Of a stretch of DNA of 64,000 nucleotides, positions 46,260 through 64,000 are shown piece by piece. Below the pieces are notes generated by a model. That model did not search any database and had not been told where the DNA came from. It was given only the letters and a program-made list of their open reading frames with translations. Every line of letters begins with the position of its first letter. Within the stretch, counting starts at the first letter, position 1. This DNA comes from Trematomus loennbergii. Lineage: Eukaryota; Chordata; Actinopteri; Perciformes; Nototheniidae. The stretch is taken from NCBI GenBank assembly GCA_012861695.1, contig JAAOOA010000011.1, positions 186,001 through 250,000 on the forward strand, in the 5' to 3' direction. A program made the translations under genes and the position numbers.

Positions 46260-47620
46260 CATCAATTAAGAAGCTGTAGCGATAGGTTCAAGGTTTAATC
46301 CTGTATCACGTCTGTACTTAAATACAGGACAGGTCGCACTTTATTTTCTGGAGGTTCCAACAAGTTATCATTTTCACCTCAAATTGGGAGATAATATTAA
46401 TTTCAACAAACCCTCAAATTATTGAGTTTTTTCTAATATAGATTATTATAGTTTTTCTGTTTTACTGATACATTTAATATTTTTGGAACGCCTTTAATCT
46501 AATTACAATTTATTGTCATATACAATTATATTTAGAGTATATATGCTACTGTGGCTTAAAGACAAATGGTTGAATAGAACAAAAGTATATCTAACAAATA
46601 AAAACATATTAAATAATATAAAAAAAAAACATTATACAATAATAGATACAAATATATTCATGAGAATTCATAGTAAACCCCTGGAATTGTATGCATTTAT
46701 GTCCTATGCCATATGTTATATCATATGGTGACCCCTGAACTTCCATCTAGAAGCAACATATACAGTCATTACATTTCTCATAGCAAGGAAAAAATAGTTT
46801 ATACCAGTTGGAAAAAAATCTAATTTTCTTTAACCAGGAAATGCTTTTGTGTATTAGTCCGTCAAAAATGCAGTTCGAACATTTATTTTAATACAAATAA
46901 TACCATAAGTTAATAATGTAAAAATATTCACTGACATAAATAGCTCTACAGACTTTAGAAATTGTGTGTGCAGACATGAGCGAAACTGTGCAAAGGGTCA
47001 AAGTGTTATCTCTGGTGACCCTTTAAATCCAGTATCTCTGCCTGCTTTGACCACTCAGGATTAATTAGTCTATAAACCAGACAGACCTGGTGACCCTCAC
47101 AGCAGGGGGGGGGGAGACGCAGGGATGGCGTAGACACCAAGAGAAGATTGTCGAAGGTGTAGCCTCCGACATCGCACAGGCAACTCTGAATGTGCTGGGG
47201 AAAGGACATGTAAGGAGTGTAGGACAGTGGACTGAAGCCTGATGGGGTCTGGGACCAGCCAGCAGGAAGAGTCAGGTACGACTAACACACAGTACACACA
47301 CAGCAGAACATTCTGAGAAAGGATAACAATGTTTTAAAGGAATTGACATCCATACATTTGAATTTACCTATAATATTATTTTTGTCATTAAGTGCAGGGG
47401 ATACACACAGGTGCATTTTGCAAGATTTATGTGTATAATGACCTAACACCTTGATAACTTGCGTATTTCTTTCTTCTACTAGCCATAGAGTAAATCAATT
47501 CATTATGTTAGTTTGTACTATGTCTTAACACTCTCATCTACCAAGGTATAATGTGTTCAGCTGTGTCTGGTGTGGTTGAATATATCAAGATAGCAAGTAG
47601 TTGTTAGTTGTTGATCAATA
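46260..47620. other. No gene seen
   Basis: Very AT-rich. A poly-G tract lies at 47104-47113. The segment 47000-47280 is more GC-balanced and might hide non-coding exons of the 48.3-kb gene, but I cannot define any. Confidence 0.4.
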
Positions 47621-47626
47621 TATGCA

Positions 47627-48160
47627 GGCTTGGAGAGTAACAAATAACATGTAATGGGATTAGGTAATCAGGATACAAAAAATTGGTAACCTTATTCGCT
47701 TAAAGTTAGATAAAAAAAGTATAAGATTACTGTAACATTTAAAAAAAAGTGCCTGAATACGCTTAATGAAAGGCAGTTTTCCTATAGATAAATACTCCTA
47801 GCAGAAAACACAGTTTTGGAAACTAATCCTGGTTTCTTTTTTCTATGGTTTCAGTGTTCTGTTGTCCTACATAAAACACTTAAAGAGGCCCTTTAATTAT
47901 TTTAGGCGTTTTCCCTGTCTTGTAGTTTGCCATATAGGTTTTTGTGCATGTAAATGGTCTGCAAAGGCAAAAATCCTTGTGTTTGCACATTATTATTTCT
48001 TCCTGTTTTATTTATTTGCATTGCATTTGATATTGAGGTAATCAAAAAAGTAATGGGAAGTAATCGGCTTATATAACGTATGTTGTGATACTTGGATAAG
48101 TTAACTGATTCAAAAATGTTTTACAGGTAACTAGTAATTCTAACGGAATACATTTTGTAA
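47627..48160. mobile_element. Degenerate CAGGCTTGGAGAG MITE
   Basis: GCAGGCTTGGAGAGTAACAA, AGATTACTGTAACATTT and AAGGCAGTTTTCCTA match the 6743-7292 element in order. The right end is eroded. Confidence 0.5.
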
Positions 48161-48343
48161 GGGTTCAAGTTCTTTTTATCATCATTTGCATAACAGTTAC
48201 AGCGATCAGTCGTGGGAAATGACTGTTGTATTTCAGGCTTGCTGCAACAGTGGATTGAACTGAATGTGAACAGAAAGAGAGCAGTAATAAATATATATTT
48301 TATTTGTGATTCTTTCACCTGATACCTCTGATTCCACACCCAG

Positions 48344-48540
48344 TTACAGAGAGCCCCCCCACATCACAGTCCAACACTGAGTCAGAATCAGCTGACTCCT
48401 CTCCTCGTCCGCCCGCCATCCTCATCACAGCTCCTTCACGAGAAGACATCCACTGCTCTCAGTCCAATCTGACCATATCTGAAGCCTCCAAAGAGCAGCA
48501 GCCTTCTTCCAAGCCCTATGTAGTGGGGAAGAGGCACTGA
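48344..48540 (+). CDS. Terminal exon, possibly spata33
   Basis: After a CCCAG acceptor, an open frame in phase 2 reads TESPPTSQSNTESESADSS, PRPPAILITAPSREDI, CSQSNLTISEASKEQQPSS and KPYVVGKRH to TGA at 48538-48540. The PPAILITAPS core resembles the PQIIIT-type core of SPATA33 as I remember it. SPATA33 also lies between CHMP1A and CDK10, on this strand, in human. SPATA33 is a testis protein linked to mitochondria and calcineurin. The 5' exons were not found. If it is not SPATA33, it is still a convincing exon by codon content and splice site. Confidence 0.45.
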
Positions 48541-49408
48541 ACACACATGAGCTGCCACAGAGGGTAGGATGGGATCAAAGCAAGCAAACACTATGAAACT
48601 GTAAGCTGTGGTGGAATCATGTGGTTAATTCATTAATGGACATAATAGCCTACAGCTAAATTAAATGAACAATCTCTCTTCAGTGTCATTTTATCAAGCA
48701 CATACATATTTATTTTTACTGACTCATACTTTGTGTTTACCTCCTTAAATCTGCACCTTGTTGAGGTTTTTATGGCCATAATCTATGAAATCTATAATAA
48801 TGCAACTTTATTGGCTATTTAGTTATTACAGTAGTAATGCTCAGTCTGTGGATCAGTTGTATAATGATCAAAATAAAATATGTTTTATTGGTTTTAAGAA
48901 ATAGGAAGAAGCTTGAAAGTGAATGGACTTACAGTACTGCTTCAAGTTTGACTATTTGTTTTAATAAATATGTTTATTTATTTAAGTGAAATACAAAATT
49001 GCTTCATGCATTACTCCTATTACTGTTAATGTTTATGCTTTCGATGTGCTCACAGTAGGCTAATTCTAATAACGTTAATAGAAGCCATGGGCAATATATT
49101 CCATGTTGTTTTGATGACTATGTTGATTACATGTGTGGTACAATCATAAAGGGAAAAGGCAGATACGTTCACATGTTTATTTGTTATTTTATTACAGTTC
49201 TCGAAGATGGAGTCAAAATGGACTTTACAAAAACCGACCATTTGCGGATGATGTGATCACAACACACTGAAACTCCGGGAAAGCACTTAGTTGTCCTGTT
49301 GGTAGCCAAAAGCATAACAATATGGCGGCGCCCAACTCGGTGTGCTGCGGACTGTCGAGTTAAAGCCATAAGGGTCTTCTGTGGTTGAAAACAACCTTAA
49401 ATGAAAGG
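48541..49408. promoter_or_regulatory. Spacer ending in the cdk10 promoter
   Basis: AT-rich, then a more GC-rich stretch from about 49230 with GGCGGCGCCC at 49323. This is probably the cdk10 promoter and 5' UTR. No TATA box can be defended. Confidence 0.4.
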
Positions 49409-63018
<13,610 letters not shown>

Positions 63019-64000
63019 TGGGAGATGGAGTTGATGAGACGCTCAGAAATGACCTCGTGCAGGAGGAACATTCTCAGGCACGGATGTTGGTTTCTGTTCA
63101 CAACGAGTGCATGGAACGTAGATCTGCTCATGGGGAGATGTTACTGCTAATGCAAACAAGTTCAACTATTGGTCATTCATTTTCATCCAGCTGAAGCTGA
63201 TAAGTCACACTGGCTGCGCTGTGTTCAGTATGATGACACAGAGGTCATCTGAACATGTAAAAAGGTTATGAGGAGCATTATTTTTAGCTATACTTCCTAG
63301 TTCTCGCATTGCTGCTAAGGCCTTTGCACAAAAGAAGGGAAAGTAATGAAGACGGAGTTGCCTTGACAACAATGCTGAGGCATTTTGTACTTTGTTTCGA
63401 GCATTTGTCACATTGAGATGTTTTGTTATAACGGTCTCTGCTGTTCTGTGATCAGTTTGGATCTTAACATGAGGATGAGACTGAACGGCATGACCAGGAA
63501 GAAGAAGAAGAGGCTTTAAAGTCTGACGGCCTGGCATTATACACTTTAAGGTAGAAGAATCTGCCTTTAACTCAAAGAAAATTAGTTTTTGGCAACAAAA
63601 TGAATGAAATGGCAGCTTGGTCTCATGTTTGGTCCTCACAGCCATCTGTTTGTGTGATGACTGTCAAAGTGACCTTTGGGTGAGGGTCATCCCTGAATCT
63701 GCTCCCTCATCATAAGTTGTTATAGGGATAGTTTGCGTTAAAAAAAGCTTTTCTGCGAATTAAATGACAAAATGGATATCACTCTGTGTCTACATGCTAA
63801 GCTAACGGCCTGCTGGCTGTGGCTTCATATTTACTGAACAGAGGTTATCAATCTTGTTTTCTTACTTTAGGCTAAATCAGGGATTTGTTTTCAAATGTCA
63901 AAGTAATCCTTTTGGAGCCTCAGCTCAGCTAAACGTACTGTAATAATTAAGCAGGGGCTTCCTTAGCAGAAATCACTGAGAAGCGGTTGACTCCTGGCTG
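63019..64000. other. cdk10 3' side, no further gene seen
   Basis: Probably 3' UTR at first. No AATAAA in a convincing setting was found before the window ends, and no other exon is recognised. Confidence 0.4.

Overview
This window looks like nuclear DNA of a ray-finned fish, probably a percomorph. The genes are split by GT-AG introns. The intergenic DNA and introns are packed with fish-type repeats: hAT, TTAA-type and foldback MITEs, CR1/L2-type LINE pieces, a tRNA-derived SINE and solo LTRs. There are long GA, CA and GT microsatellites and a 2.1-kb GT-rich minisatellite. Nothing bacterial or CRISPR-like is present. The species cannot be named from the sequence alone.

Layout. 0-10 kb: repeats, plus a small unnamed two-exon gene candidate on the minus strand (3.6-4.8 kb) and a doubtful terminal exon near 8 kb. 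10.2-12.7 kb: slc10a3-like gene, minus strand, single coding exon, with a CpG-rich 5' side. 13-19 kb: a dense MITE/SINE/LTR cluster. 20.1-31.2 kb: chmp1a, minus strand, seven coding exons reconstructed here. Its last intron carries the minisatellite. 31.5-33.3 kb: a three-level transposon nest. 33.3-33.9 kb: two exons of an unrecognised minus-strand gene. 37.5-39.6 kb: a divergent chmp4-like gene, plus strand. 40-46.3 kb: MITEs, two hATs with clean 8-bp duplications and a broken LINE. 48.3 kb: a terminal exon that may be spata33. 49.4-63.0 kb: cdk10, plus strand, 13 exons, with introns full of transposons.

chmp1a(-), possible spata33(+) and cdk10(+) match the order and strands I recall for human 16q24.3. 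CHMP1A and CHMP4 are both ESCRT-III subunits (membrane scission, cytokinesis, endosomal sorting). CDK10 is the PISSLRE kinase that pairs with cyclin M. I see no shared operon-like logic; this is ordinary vertebrate synteny.

The most important caution is that cdk10, slc10a3 and chmp4-like all have correct splice sites and family-length products but carry one- or two-base frameshifts. cdk10 has six, in six of its 13 exons. This looks more like an unpolished long-read assembly than parallel gene death. I found no convincing new biological system. The strongest novelties are the altered CHMP4-like protein, the unnamed genes and the well-resolved transposon nests.
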